This document shows, in pieces, positions 1-8,209 of a stretch of 64,000 bases of DNA (its first letter is position 1; every line of letters begins with the position of its first letter). The notes under the pieces are model-generated. The model saw only the letters and a program-made list of their open reading frames with translations, made no database searches and was not told where the DNA came from. A program made the translations under genes and the position numbers. Source of the stretch: Lactobacillus sp. YT155 (lineage in GTDB: Bacteria; Bacillota; Bacilli; Lactobacillales; Lactobacillaceae); assembly GCF_030504545.1 (NCBI RefSeq), contig NZ_JAUKWP010000002.1, positions 1 through 64,000 of the forward strand. The letters run 5' to 3'.

Positions 1-1166
1 TCAGTGATTTGACCTTTACCAACTTGGTAATAAATCTTAGCCTTCAAGTCAGCAAGAATTTCAGTCATTGATTCGTTTCTTGTTGAATCGAAACGTTTAC
101 CAATATTTTGTTCAAGCCATTCTTGGAAACGTTGGTTAGTATTATGTAAGTTAGCATATGTTGGATCGCCTGCTTGATAAGGTGTTGTTAACTCACTAAT
201 GTTATAACCAGCAGCCTTCATATCTTTGAACAAACGCCCACTCAAGTACATACTCTTTTCAAAGTAAGGTGGGAACTGTGGACTGTTAACAAAAGCAAAC
301 GATGGAGGCATAGTTGCTTTTTCTTCATCAGTCCACGTTGGATGGAATAGTGATCCATATTTCAACCAGTTGTATGGATATTCACCAATTGATGTACCAT
401 ATTGTTGCATATATTTCACGTAGTCACCAGCTGGTGTTTGGCCATTAAACATAGTCATATTGTTAACAAGATTATCAATATCAGCGACAGTAATATTCTC
501 TAGCGGATTCTTGTAGTATCTACCAAAGAAATCTTGGTTACCAGTACTTACTGCATTACCAATATACTGTCCATCACGATAAGCAATCGATGAACCGGTA
601 CCACTACCATTATCAACAAGCCAGCCAGCCATATCAGAAGCTACAATCAAATACTTATGATCAGCTTCAACTTCTGTATCACTATCTAATAATTTTTGTG
701 ATTTTAGCAACCCACCATGAAGGTTGGATCCTGCAGTATATGAAGCAGCAAAACCTTTATTGATGGTTGCAAGACTATCATCATTCAATGGTACGAGACC
801 ATTTAACTTGTCAGTAGCGTCTCTTTGGATTGTAACAATACCAATTTTTGCTTCGATATTAGGGTTACTATTAAGTTCTGTAGTGAATGCTTCAAGCTGA
901 GCTTTAACATTCGCATAGTTCTTAATAGTTGTAGTATCTACAGCAAAGACGATATCAATTTTTACTTTTTGAACTGTACCATCTTCTGGCAACTTAAAGT
1001 TAATACCATAAGTGCCATCCCCATTATCAGTGGCTGTTTTTGCGATTGGATAATTAGGTGTTTCTGTTTGAGTAACAGCTCTGCTTACTCCCGAAACACT
1101 CCCCAATCCAAGAACAAAAACTCCCAATGTCATAATGAATTGAGCAATTCTTTTTCTGAGTTTCAT
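1..1166 (-). CDS. VWA-domain secreted surface protein, 3' end outside window
   Basis: My translation of the minus strand from the ATG at 1166 stays open to the window edge, giving about 388 residues without a stop. It starts MKLRKRIAQFIMTLGVF, a signal peptide ending near SRA, followed by a von Willebrand A-like core (IDIVFAVDTTT resembling a MIDAS strand, later KYLIVASDMAG). A GGAGG lies 6 bases before the ATG. Such proteins are usually wall-anchored adhesins or pilus tips; the anchor would lie beyond the window, so adhesion is inference. The promoter is nearly the same as that of the MucBP gene starting at 4736, and a divergent HTH regulator gene begins at 1409. Confidence 0.8.
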   Translation of the reverse strand, partial: MKLRKRIAQFIMTLGVFVLGLGSVSGVSRAVTQTETPNYPIAKTATDNGDGTYGINFKLPEDGTVQKVKIDIVFAVDTTTIKNYANVKAQLEAFTTELNSNPNIEAKIGIVTIQRDATDKLNGLVPLNDDSLATINKGFAASYTAGSNLHGGLLKSQKLLDSDTEVEADHKYLIVASDMAGWLVDNGSGTGSSIAYRDGQYIGNAVSTGNQDFFGRYYKNPLENITVADIDNLVNNMTMFNGQTPAGDYVKYMQQYGTSIGEYPYNWLKYGSLFHPTWTDEEKATMPPSFAFVNSPQFPPYFEKSMYLSGRLFKDMKAAGYNISELTTPYQAGDPTYANLHNTNQRFQEWLEQNIGKRFDSTRNESMTEILADLKAKIYYQVGKGQIT

Positions 1167-1280
1167 TCTTTTTCCTCCATATAACCGCTTTTTTGAGTTG
1201 TACCTAATTTTCATTATTTACCAACTCTTATACTTCGATATTAAAGCGTATTATTTTTATAAGCAAATACTTACAAAATT

Positions 1281-1332
1281 ATTCTAGCATAATCTTTGCG
1301 TTAACGCACTATTTTTTTAAAACTTCTGCGTT
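1281..1332 (-). promoter_or_regulatory. Extended -10 promoter with palindromic operator for the VWA gene
   Basis: On the minus strand a TAGAAT -10 (1281-1286) is preceded by TGC, an extended -10. The -35 region is occupied by the perfect 12-bp palindrome TGCGTTAACGCA (1297-1308), and one more half-site TGCGTT sits at 1327-1332, exactly 30 bp from the palindrome start. The same arrangement and spacing recurs at 4844-4895. It is probably the target of the HTH protein encoded from 1409; that assignment is inference. Confidence 0.65.
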
Positions 1333-1408
1333 TGAGTTCTTTTGAATTTCATTAATTCTATATATCGTAATTGTATTAGAATTATATATATAAGGCGGTA
1401 TACCGAAG

Positions 1409-1741
1409 ATGTCTGAACTATCTAAACGTTTAAAAAAAAGAAGAGTAGCATTAAGCATGTCTATCTCAAAAACTGCCGAAGCAGCAGGTATAAGCGACAG
1501 TTCGCTCTCTCGTTTTGAACGTGGAGTATTCAAGAGCATCAGTGCGGAACACTTAGAAGCCTTGGCATCAGCTTTAGACATAAGCATGGCCGATTTATAT
1601 GGTCCTGAAAAAGCAAGTATTTATCGTGGTAAGAATACCGAGGAACTAATTGATTGGTTAGATTCACTAGCTCCAGAGCAAAGAGAACATACATCGCAGT
1701 TACTATTAGAATTACTAAAAACAACAAATAAAAAAGACTGA
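1409..1741 (+). CDS. XRE/Cro-C1 family transcriptional regulator
   Basis: A 110-residue protein with an N-terminal helix-turn-helix (about residues 5-62: LSKRLKKRRVALSMSI, then SDSSLSRFERG as recognition segment) and a short C-terminal tail without a sensor domain. It is transcribed away from the VWA adhesin gene, with only the shared intergenic region between them, so control of the adhesin promoter is the simplest reading. An AAGGCGG ribosome site lies about 10 bases before the ATG. The last eight codons (LKTTNKKD) recur as a remnant at 4943-4969, showing that this gene was once duplicated with the cassette. Confidence 0.8.
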   Translation: MSELSKRLKKRRVALSMSISKTAEAAGISDSSLSRFERGVFKSISAEHLEALASALDISMADLYGPEKASIYRGKNTEELIDWLDSLAPEQREHTSQLLLELLKTTNKKD

Positions 1742-1763
1742 TATCTTTAATATCAGTCTTTTT
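1731..1763. terminator. Bidirectional intrinsic terminator
   Basis: Thirteen-bp stem (1732-1744 with 1750-1762) with a CTTTA loop, flanked by A and T runs. It separates the HTH regulator from the convergent lipoprotein gene at 1769-2227. Confidence 0.85.
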
Positions 1764-1768
1764 ATTTA

Positions 1769-2227
1769 CTATTTCTTTTCTTTAAATCCTGATTTTTTAA
1801 GTAATTTTTCTGATTCCTTCAAACTAATCTTCTTACCTTCTTTGAAGTCACCGATCATACCTGGAATTCCTTTTAGTTTTTTCTTATCAACTTTTTCGTA
1901 ATCAACAGTCAAAGTTTCAGTTAAAACTTTCTTTTTATCATCAAAGCTAAGTTTTTCTTTCACTCCTTTGATTCCTTGATACTTATCTGCAGCAGCTTTT
2001 AATTGAGTCTTAAAAGCATCAATTTGTGATTCATCAACAGAAGAATAGTCAACTGTATTTTTTGCAGTTTGCTTGAATACGTCGTCTCCATGAGCGTAGT
2101 ATGTCAATTCACTCTTCGTATTATTTTGCTCGCTAGTAAATTTTTTTTTGGTAACACTGTTACCACACCCCACGAGTACTCCAACAATTAATAATAGTGG
2201 CAACACTAATTTCAAAAACTTTTTCAT
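1769..2227 (-). CDS. YehR/DUF1307-type lipoprotein, copy 1
   Basis: A 152-residue lipoprotein. The signal peptide MKKFLKLVLPLLLIVGVLVGC has its lipobox cysteine at residue 21. The rest has the YehR-family pattern: ELTYYAHGDDVFKQT, then a helical segment with KYQGIKGVKEK, and the closing SLKESEKLLKKSGFKEKK. The family is widespread but its function is unknown; it is attached to the outer face of the membrane. Three relatives lie in this window (4976-5446, 28266-28724, 28813-29448). This copy sits between the HTH regulator and the MucBP gene. Confidence 0.85.
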   Translation of the reverse strand: MKKFLKLVLPLLLIVGVLVGCGNSVTKKKFTSEQNNTKSELTYYAHGDDVFKQTAKNTVDYSSVDESQIDAFKTQLKAAADKYQGIKGVKEKLSFDDKKKVLTETLTVDYEKVDKKKLKGIPGMIGDFKEGKKISLKESEKLLKKSGFKEKK

Positions 2228-2285
2228 AAAATAACCCTCCGTAATTTTTTTAATATAAATCTAAAGTAGCTATTATTGCGTAGCA

Positions 2286-4736
2286 TTAAATATTTTTATA
2301 TTTTTTGCTTGATACATATACAGCTGTAGTTGCTAATACCATTCCACCAATTACTGTACCAATAACTGTGTTATCTGACTCTCCAGTTTTTGGTAATTTC
2401 TTAGGATCTACCTTCTTAGTCGTTGGCTTAGTTACTACTGGTTTTGCAACAGCAATTTTTTTATAAACATAAGTTACTGTTTGTGGTTCATAAGTGAAAG
2501 CACCTGTTGTTGAATCAACTCCAGCAGCATGTGTTTCCTTCTTAGCTGAAGATCCCTTGCTATCTGTAGTTGTAGCAAATGTTGCTTTTTCTACCACTTC
2601 AGTAGTTGTGAATACTTCTTTTAAGTTCCAACCATCAATCTTCTTAGCGTTTGTTGTATATGGAGCATGAATTTTACCATTCAAAGTATCTGAAGTAGCC
2701 AATTCATTTCCTTCTTCATCAACGTACTTAACTGTTACAGTGGCTCCATCATTCTTACTATATACGTAAGTAACTGTTTGAGGACTGTGAGTAAATACGC
2801 CACTGGCATTGTCTGGAGTAGTAATTAGAGTCCAATCAGTAATATCTTTAGGAATTGTATTATAAGCTTCATCAAGCTTACCGTTCAATGTGTTTGAAGG
2901 TGCTAATTCATTTCCCTCTTCATCGACATATCTAACTAAGATTTCTGCACCAGCTTTTTTAGTATAAATATAAGTTACTGTTTGTTCTTCTGATGTGAAC
3001 TTACCATTGGCATTAGCAGGAGTTGTTATTAGTTCCCAATCTGTAATGTTTTTAGGCTTAGTTGAGTATGATTCATCAATCTTACCATTTAACGTATCTG
3101 AAGTTGCTAACTTGTTACCTTCTTCATCAACATAGTTAACTGTGACTGCTCCACCAGCGGCTCTAGTATAAACATAAGTTACTGTTTGAGCAGTTGTTGT
3201 GAATTTACCGTTAGCATTGGCAGGTGTAGTCTTAAGTACCCAACCAGAGATATCTTTGGCTTTTGTTGAATATGGATCATCAATTTTACCATTCAACACA
3301 TCTGAAGTTGCTAACTTATTACCAGCTTCATCAACGTAGTTAACGTTAACTGCTGCACCAGCTTTTTTAGTATAAACATAAGTTACTGTTTGTTCTTCTG
3401 ACGTGAATTTACCGTTGGCATTGGCAGGTGTTGTTTTGAGCTCCCAATTCGTAATATCTTTAGCCTTAGTTGTGTATGGGTCATCAATTTTACCATTCAA
3501 CACATCTGAAGTTGCTAACTTATTACCTTCTTCATCAACATAATTAACGTTAACTGCTGCACCAGCTTTCTTTGTATAAACATAAGTTACCGATTGAGGA
3601 GTTGATGTGAATTTACCGTTGGCATTGGCAGGTGTTGTTTTGAGCTCCCAATTCGTAATATCTTTAGCCTTAGTTGTGTATGGATCATCAACCTTACCAT
3701 TTAACACTTCTGATGGAGCTAATTTATTACCAGCTTCATCAACATAATTAACGGTAACTGCTGCGCCAGGTGCTCTGGTATAAACATAAGTTACTGTTTG
3801 TTCTGTGTCTGTGAACTTACCACTAGCATTTGCTGGTGTTTCCTTAAGCATCCAGCCAGGAATACTTTTGGCTTTTGTTGAGTATGGATCATCGACGCTA
3901 CCACTCAAAATATCTGATGTAGCTAATTCATTACCGTCTTCGTCAACGTATTTCACATTTACTGTTCCGGTTTGCTTGATTTCTTCTGATCCCAATTCTA
4001 CTAAGGTTCCACCGGATGATTTTATGTCTAAATCAAAATTATTGCTATCAACAACAAAAGTAACCCAATAATCAATATTGTCGTTGTTTATACCAGCAGA
4101 ACCTTGCTTCCCATGAAATGTGATTTTATCACCCTCATCTACAAATGTTATCTTACTGTTCTGACTGACTGCAATATATTTTAAAGCTTTCTTACTAATA
4201 GATACAGATTCACTATAGTCTAAATCTCTGATAGTTATATAACCCTTTTTTGGTGTTGAGGATGTGATATTTAACAGAGATTTTGGATATAGCAAGTCGT
4301 TTGAATTTGAAAACACACTACAGATTGAAACGACTGCGTTCGCAAGACTAGGATTTTTTTCGTCATATATAACGAAGTCTGGAACAGGGGTTTTTGTGGT
4401 GATTTTTATCTCGTGTCCAGTTACTGATGTATACGACAATACATCGCCGATATTAAAATACTTAGATTTAAATACCGATATGAATCCAGGTGCCGCGTTA
4501 TCAGTTGATCCTCCGTTATATTTAAAAGTATCTGATTTTCTATCTTTAGGTTCAAAAAACTTATTTTGGTATTCTAAGGGTAACGCTAGTCCACCATCTT
4601 TATCCTTAATAAGTAGCTGGTTAGCCGGAAATTGAGAAACCGGAGTTCCTATATCTTCCGCATCTACATTTTTTGATATCGCTGTTATCGCAAATAAAGA
4701 AAACAGCATAATCAAACCATACTTAATTTTTTTCAT
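2286..4736 (-). CDS. LPXTG-anchored MucBP-repeat adhesin
   Basis: An 816-residue surface protein starting MKKIKYGLIMLFSLF, a signal peptide. The ATG at 4736 is preferred over an in-frame TTG at 4751 because the GGAGG lies between them. An N-terminal region of about 255 residues without recognised domain is followed by seven tandem MucBP-type repeats (VNYVDEEGNKLATSD ... TVTYVYTKKAGA), about 68 residues each. Repeat seven carries a Thr/Ser/Lys-rich insertion of about 30 residues. The C-terminus has the sortase signal LPKTGESDN, a hydrophobic stretch and a basic tail (KKYKNI). MucBP repeats bind mucin-like glycans in other lactobacilli; mucus binding here is inference. Its promoter and operator match those of the VWA gene. 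Confidence 0.92.
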   Translation of the reverse strand: MKKIKYGLIMLFSLFAITAISKNVDAEDIGTPVSQFPANQLLIKDKDGGLALPLEYQNKFFEPKDRKSDTFKYNGGSTDNAAPGFISVFKSKYFNIGDVLSYTSVTGHEIKITTKTPVPDFVIYDEKNPSLANAVVSICSVFSNSNDLLYPKSLLNITSSTPKKGYITIRDLDYSESVSISKKALKYIAVSQNSKITFVDEGDKITFHGKQGSAGINNDNIDYWVTFVVDSNNFDLDIKSSGGTLVELGSEEIKQTGTVNVKYVDEDGNELATSDILSGSVDDPYSTKAKSIPGWMLKETPANASGKFTDTEQTVTYVYTRAPGAAVTVNYVDEAGNKLAPSEVLNGKVDDPYTTKAKDITNWELKTTPANANGKFTSTPQSVTYVYTKKAGAAVNVNYVDEEGNKLATSDVLNGKIDDPYTTKAKDITNWELKTTPANANGKFTSEEQTVTYVYTKKAGAAVNVNYVDEAGNKLATSDVLNGKIDDPYSTKAKDISGWVLKTTPANANGKFTTTAQTVTYVYTRAAGGAVTVNYVDEEGNKLATSDTLNGKIDESYSTKPKNITDWELITTPANANGKFTSEEQTVTYIYTKKAGAEILVRYVDEEGNELAPSNTLNGKLDEAYNTIPKDITDWTLITTPDNASGVFTHSPQTVTYVYSKNDGATVTVKYVDEEGNELATSDTLNGKIHAPYTTNAKKIDGWNLKEVFTTTEVVEKATFATTTDSKGSSAKKETHAAGVDSTTGAFTYEPQTVTYVYKKIAVAKPVVTKPTTKKVDPKKLPKTGESDNTVIGTVIGGMVLATTAVYVSSKKYKNI
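2450..3970 (-). repeat. Seven tandem MucBP-coding repeats
   Basis: Six units of about 204 bp and a longer seventh (about 300 bp) lie within the adhesin gene. Units 2 to 4, counted from the N-terminus, are nearly identical at protein level, which suggests recent amplification or gene conversion. Confidence 0.85.
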
Positions 4737-4843
4737 AAAATACTCCTCCAAAATATAACCGCTTTTAGCATCTGTCTATTTTATAAACCTTATATCCCCA
4801 TTCAAAAGCGTATTATTTGCATAAGTAAATACTTACGAAAATT

Positions 4844-4895
4844 ATTCTATCATAATTTTTGCGTTAACGCACTAATTTTTAAAATAATTTGCGTT
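4844..4895 (-). promoter_or_regulatory. Second copy of the adhesin promoter/operator
   Basis: TAGAAT (4844-4849) preceded by TGA, the palindrome TGCGTTAACGCA at 4860-4871 over the -35 position, and a half-site TGCGTT at 4890-4895, again exactly 30 bp from the palindrome start. The leader also shares AAAGCGTATTATTT (4805-4818) and ATAACCGCTTTT near the ribosome site with the VWA gene leader. Confidence 0.65.
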
Positions 4896-4942
4896 TGGGT
4901 TATATATAGTTTGTCAAAATCTATACACCATAACCAAAACTG

Positions 4943-4969
4943 CTAAAAACGACAAATAAAAAAGACTGA
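4943..4969 (+). pseudogene. 3' remnant of a deleted HTH regulator copy
   Basis: These 27 bases differ by one silent change from 1715-1741 and still encode LKTTNKKD and the stop of the HTH regulator. The rest of the gene is missing, while the operator on one side and the terminator on the other remain. This is direct evidence of duplication followed by internal deletion. Confidence 0.7.
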
Positions 4970-4986
4970 TATCAATCAGTCTTTTT
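4959..4986. terminator. Terminator, copy of the one at 1731-1763
   Basis: Stem 4961-4970 with 4975-4984, ATCA loop and flanking A/T runs. The last codons of the lipoprotein gene (stop at 4976) run into this hairpin. Confidence 0.75.
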
Positions 4987-5446
4987 TATTAACTTTTATT
5001 TCTTTATAACCACCCTTTTTAAGCTCTTTTTCAGATTCCTTTAGACTAATCTTTTTCTTTTTAGCCTCTTCCGAAAATCCTGGAACTTCTTTGAGTTTTT
5101 TCTTGTCGATTTTTTCGTAGTCGACTGTAATTGTTTCAATCAATAGTTGCTCATCGTCATCAAAACTAATAGTTTCTTTCACACCCTTGATTTTGTTGAG
5201 TTTATCGCTATCACTTCTTAGCTCTTTTTTGAAAGTCTTAATTTCTGAATCCCCAAGTCCCGAATAACCAATAGTATCTTTGGTTGTCTGCTTAAATACG
5301 TCATCGCCATGAGCATAATATGTTATCTCAGTCTTAGCGCGTCCAAAACTGTTAGCAAAAGTTTTTTTAGTAACGTTTTTACTGCATCCCGCCAAGACAG
5401 CAACAACTAATATTAATGGCAATACTATCCCCAAAACCTTTTTCAT
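4976..5446 (-). CDS. YehR/DUF1307-type lipoprotein, copy 2
   Basis: A 156-residue lipoprotein, signal peptide MKKVLGIVLPLILVVAVLAGC with lipobox Cys21, then the family segments EITYYAHGDDVFKQT and SLKESEKELKKGGYKEI. It diverges more from copy 1 than copy 3 does. It lies directly downstream of the RNPP-like regulator on the same strand, 87 bp away. The end of its signal peptide (LVVAVLAG before Cys) resembles the lipoprotein signal peptides from which enterococcal sex pheromones are cut. Its molecular function is unknown. Confidence 0.82.
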   Translation of the reverse strand: MKKVLGIVLPLILVVAVLAGCSKNVTKKTFANSFGRAKTEITYYAHGDDVFKQTTKDTIGYSGLGDSEIKTFKKELRSDSDKLNKIKGVKETISFDDDEQLLIETITVDYEKIDKKKLKEVPGFSEEAKKKKISLKESEKELKKGGYKEIKVNKKD

Positions 5447-5533
5447 AAAAAATCCTCCAGAATATTTATTACTATATCTTCAGGATAACAATGTTAACTT
5501 AAAGTGCAAATAAAAAATTCTAAAGAATTCTCT

Positions 5534-6385
5534 TTAGAATTTGCTCTTAGGTAAATTAATTTTTTTCTTTTTAGCTAATTTTAATGCTTCTTGAACTGTA
5601 TTTTGATTATCGATAATATCGCCAATCACATAAGCAGCTAACAATCCGAACTCATCATCTTCCAACTTAGCTAACTCAAGATAGAAATAATCTAACAAGA
5701 AATAGTTCTTACTTGTTTTTGATTCGTTAATTCCCATTTTGAGGTAAGCAACTGCTTGATCTCTCTGTTTAAGATCTTCATATACTTCAGCAATACTACT
5801 AAAAATAAGTAATTTGTTCTTAGAGTTGTCATTGCTTTGGAAACTCTTCGATTCAATTATTTCACGAGTTTGTTCAGCGTATATTTCTGCTTCTTCAGTA
5901 GCATTCTTACCAATATAAGCTTGACTGATATAGAGGTTGATCAATGAATCTAAGAAGTCATTCATATGAGTGTCAACATTATAAGCGCGAGTGTAGATGA
6001 AGATAGCTTTGTCGTAATTCTTGTGAAGTTTTAATTCTACATAAGCTTGGTAAAAGTATAGTTGCTTAATTTGTTGTGAATTAGTTAATTTCTTTTCATC
6101 GATTTTCGCAATTAAATCTTGAATTCCTTGTGCATCTTTATTAAAGACACACTTCTCAGCCTTCTTAAAAATAGTACTTGCCAAATCTTCGTCTTCACGA
6201 ATTACCGTGTCGACATTAATTTCTAATCGGTCACAAATACTTATTAGTATTGCCATACTTGGCACTTTGTCTTTTTTTTCAATCAGACTGATTGTCGCTT
6301 GTGTACAAATCTCATCCGCCAATTCACTTTGTGATAACCCCAACGATTTGCGACGAGCTTTGATTGTCTTCCCTGAAATCTTCAT
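5534..6385 (-). CDS. RNPP/Rgg-like regulator: HTH plus TPR-like domain
   Basis: A 283-residue protein. Residues 1-60 form an XRE helix-turn-helix (KARRKSLGLSQSELADEI, then QATISLIEKKDKVPSM). The remainder is all-helical and TPR-like (for example QLYFYQAYVELKLHKNYDKA and SIAEVYEDLKQRDQAVAYLK), the architecture of peptide-responsive PlcR, PrgX, Rgg and ComR regulators. A GGAGG precedes the ATG. No dedicated pheromone gene was seen on either side; the lipoprotein directly downstream is the nearest peptide source. Family is confident at the architecture level; the ligand is unknown. Confidence 0.8.
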   Translation of the reverse strand: MKISGKTIKARRKSLGLSQSELADEICTQATISLIEKKDKVPSMAILISICDRLEINVDTVIREDEDLASTIFKKAEKCVFNKDAQGIQDLIAKIDEKKLTNSQQIKQLYFYQAYVELKLHKNYDKAIFIYTRAYNVDTHMNDFLDSLINLYISQAYIGKNATEEAEIYAEQTREIIESKSFQSNDNSKNKLLIFSSIAEVYEDLKQRDQAVAYLKMGINESKTSKNYFLLDYFYLELAKLEDDEFGLLAAYVIGDIIDNQNTVQEALKLAKKKKINLPKSKF

Positions 6386-6511
6386 TATGATTCCTCCAAA
6401 TTAGCCGTAATAGCGCGCTTTTAACCAACTTGATTTATTCTACCATAATTTTTAGTTGATAGAAGCGTTTCAATACCTTTTATAATATCAAAACGTTATT
6501 TGATATACAAA

Positions 6512-6796
6512 TTAAGCCTTAACCATTTTAATCAACCAAGTATTGTCCTCATAAATTGTTTCCGGCTTATCTTCAACCTCGGTATTAACGGATGTAATCG
6601 CCCCAGAAAATGGTGCTTCTAGCTCTATTACAGCCTTTTTCGCCTCGATTGAAGCGAAGGTTTCACCCTTCTTTACATCGCCGTTATTTGTTAAAAAATC
6701 CACAAACTTAACTTCTCCAAGTTCTTCCTCGGCATCTTTTTTTAACCCAATAGTAATATTTTTGTCATTTTCTATAATCTTTAAATAATCATTCAT
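6512..6796 (-). CDS. GcvH-like lipoyl-domain protein
   Basis: A 94-residue protein consisting of a single lipoyl/biotinyl-type domain. EAKKAVIELEAP aligns with the ESVKAASDIYAP segment of glycine-cleavage H proteins, placing the lipoyl lysine near residue 54. It is shorter than the usual 125-130 residues at both ends. No P, T or L protein genes lie in the window, so it probably acts as a lipoyl carrier for other complexes, as proposed for stand-alone H proteins in Firmicutes. An AGGAG precedes the start by about 12 bases. Confidence 0.75.
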   Translation of the reverse strand: MNDYLKIIENDKNITIGLKKDAEEELGEVKFVDFLTNNGDVKKGETFASIEAKKAVIELEAPFSGAITSVNTEVEDKPETIYEDNTWLIKMVKA

Positions 6797-6935
6797 TAGA
6801 TTTGTCTTCTCCTAATCAAAAGTTATTATTCTTTCTAAAATCTATATATAAATATTATTAATATCGTACTTAGGCCTTCATTGTACACCATAATTACATA
6901 ATTGATAAAGTTAGAACTTTTGTTTTTCTTCACAA

Positions 6936-6974
6936 TAAAAAGCCACGATAAACGTCAATTTATCATGGCTTTTA
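6936..6974. terminator. Terminator of the mreB-rodA operon
   Basis: AGCCACGATAAA pairs with TTTATCATGGCT (one mismatch) between A and T runs, immediately after the rodA stop. Confidence 0.75.
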
Positions 6975-6984
6975 TCTTAATGTT

Positions 6985-8196
6985 TTAATTAAATGTATCC
7001 GTATCACCAAACATATAACTCTTATGATGATATCGCATCGACATTATCAGACCTATTCCAATCATGTTTCCTAATAACGCCGAACCACCTTGTGAAATAA
7101 ATGGCAACGGAATACCGGTCAATGGTAATAATCCGATGCTCATTCCAATATTTTCAAATACGTGGAATAGTATCATCATGATAACACCAGTTGATACATA
7201 GGCATAAAATTCATTCTTAGTATCGAAGGTTACACGAACCATTTGATAAATGAGTAAGAAGTAAATAAATATTAAGACACACGCACCAATGAAGCCGAAG
7301 TTTTCACCAATTACGGAAAAAATCATATCTGATTCACGAACTGGAACTGTAACATCAACATGATTAAAACCTTTTCCTAATAACTGTCCTGAACCAATGG
7401 CTTTCATATTTTGCCATAATTGGTACCCAGTATTAGAAGTATCTTGAGATGGATTCAACCAGTTATCCACACGTGAGAATTGATAAGAAGCAAATCCCAG
7501 TTTCGACAATATTCCCCGACCAAACTGGGTGGTAACCATTGCCAGGGCTCCACCGCCCAGTATTAGAATTGAACCAACAGTAGTTGCGACAATTCGCCAA
7601 TCAATCCCTGAAACAATGAATACCCCACCTAGAATAGCTATAAATACTAGCATGGTTCCAAAGTCATTTTGTAGTTTCAATAAAATAATTACCGGCAGTG
7701 TCCAACCAATCATCTTTCCTATTAAACGGAAGTCGCTTGAGAAGCTGTGGGTTGGATATTCGTTGTTATGATTAGAAACAACTTTTCCCAGCATCAAGAT
7801 AAACGCTGGCTTCATTACCTCAGACGGCTGAAAAGTTAAAGGTCCAATTGCAAACCAACTCTTCGCACCTGATTTGAGATAGTAGGCTTTACTATACAAA
7901 AACAGCACTAGAATCAGTAGAACTATTCCAATTGCATACGCGTACGGCGCAATTTTCCAAAGATCCTCGGCATCAAATTGCATAATAAAGGCAATTAGTC
8001 CTGCCCCGATTGCGAACCAAACCAGTTGCATCAGTACTTGACGAACTGGCGATCCGCCGTTAGGATCATGACTTGCAGCAACATAAATTGAAAGTAATCC
8101 AATTAATCCAAGTAACATTACTGACAAGATAATCCCATAATCTATTCGAGAATCTGCATCTCTTGTTTGTCGTCTGTTTCTAATATTATTTAACAT
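6985..8196 (-). CDS. rodA: RodA, SEDS peptidoglycan glycosyltransferase
   Basis: A 403-residue polytopic membrane protein of the FtsW/RodA/SpoVE family with about ten transmembrane segments. Family stretches visible are LTFQPSEVMKPAFILMLGK, KLQNDFGTMLVF, GKGFNHVDVTVPVRESDMIF and the C-terminal LPLTGIPLPFISQGGSALLG. RodA polymerises lipid II during sidewall elongation with a class B PBP. Last gene of the run mreB/mbl, yidD, DUF2969, rodA, the usual lactobacillar order. An AAGGA lies before the ATG. Confidence 0.93.
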   Translation of the reverse strand: MLNNIRNRRQTRDADSRIDYGIILSVMLLGLIGLLSIYVAASHDPNGGSPVRQVLMQLVWFAIGAGLIAFIMQFDAEDLWKIAPYAYAIGIVLLILVLFLYSKAYYLKSGAKSWFAIGPLTFQPSEVMKPAFILMLGKVVSNHNNEYPTHSFSSDFRLIGKMIGWTLPVIILLKLQNDFGTMLVFIAILGGVFIVSGIDWRIVATTVGSILILGGGALAMVTTQFGRGILSKLGFASYQFSRVDNWLNPSQDTSNTGYQLWQNMKAIGSGQLLGKGFNHVDVTVPVRESDMIFSVIGENFGFIGACVLIFIYFLLIYQMVRVTFDTKNEFYAYVSTGVIMMILFHVFENIGMSIGLLPLTGIPLPFISQGGSALLGNMIGIGLIMSMRYHHKSYMFGDTDTFN

Positions 8197-8209
8197 GTTT
8201 AATCCTTAA

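Noticed and set aside
825-1184. Forward-strand open frame of 119 codons
   Set aside because: It is antisense to the VWA gene, which has a signal peptide, ribosome site and continuous family-like protein; the forward product is low-complexity Ser/Asn/Cys-rich.
2450-3970. Regular spaced repeats that could suggest CRISPR or a satellite
   Set aside because: The repeats are in frame, about 204 bp, and encode MucBP domains.
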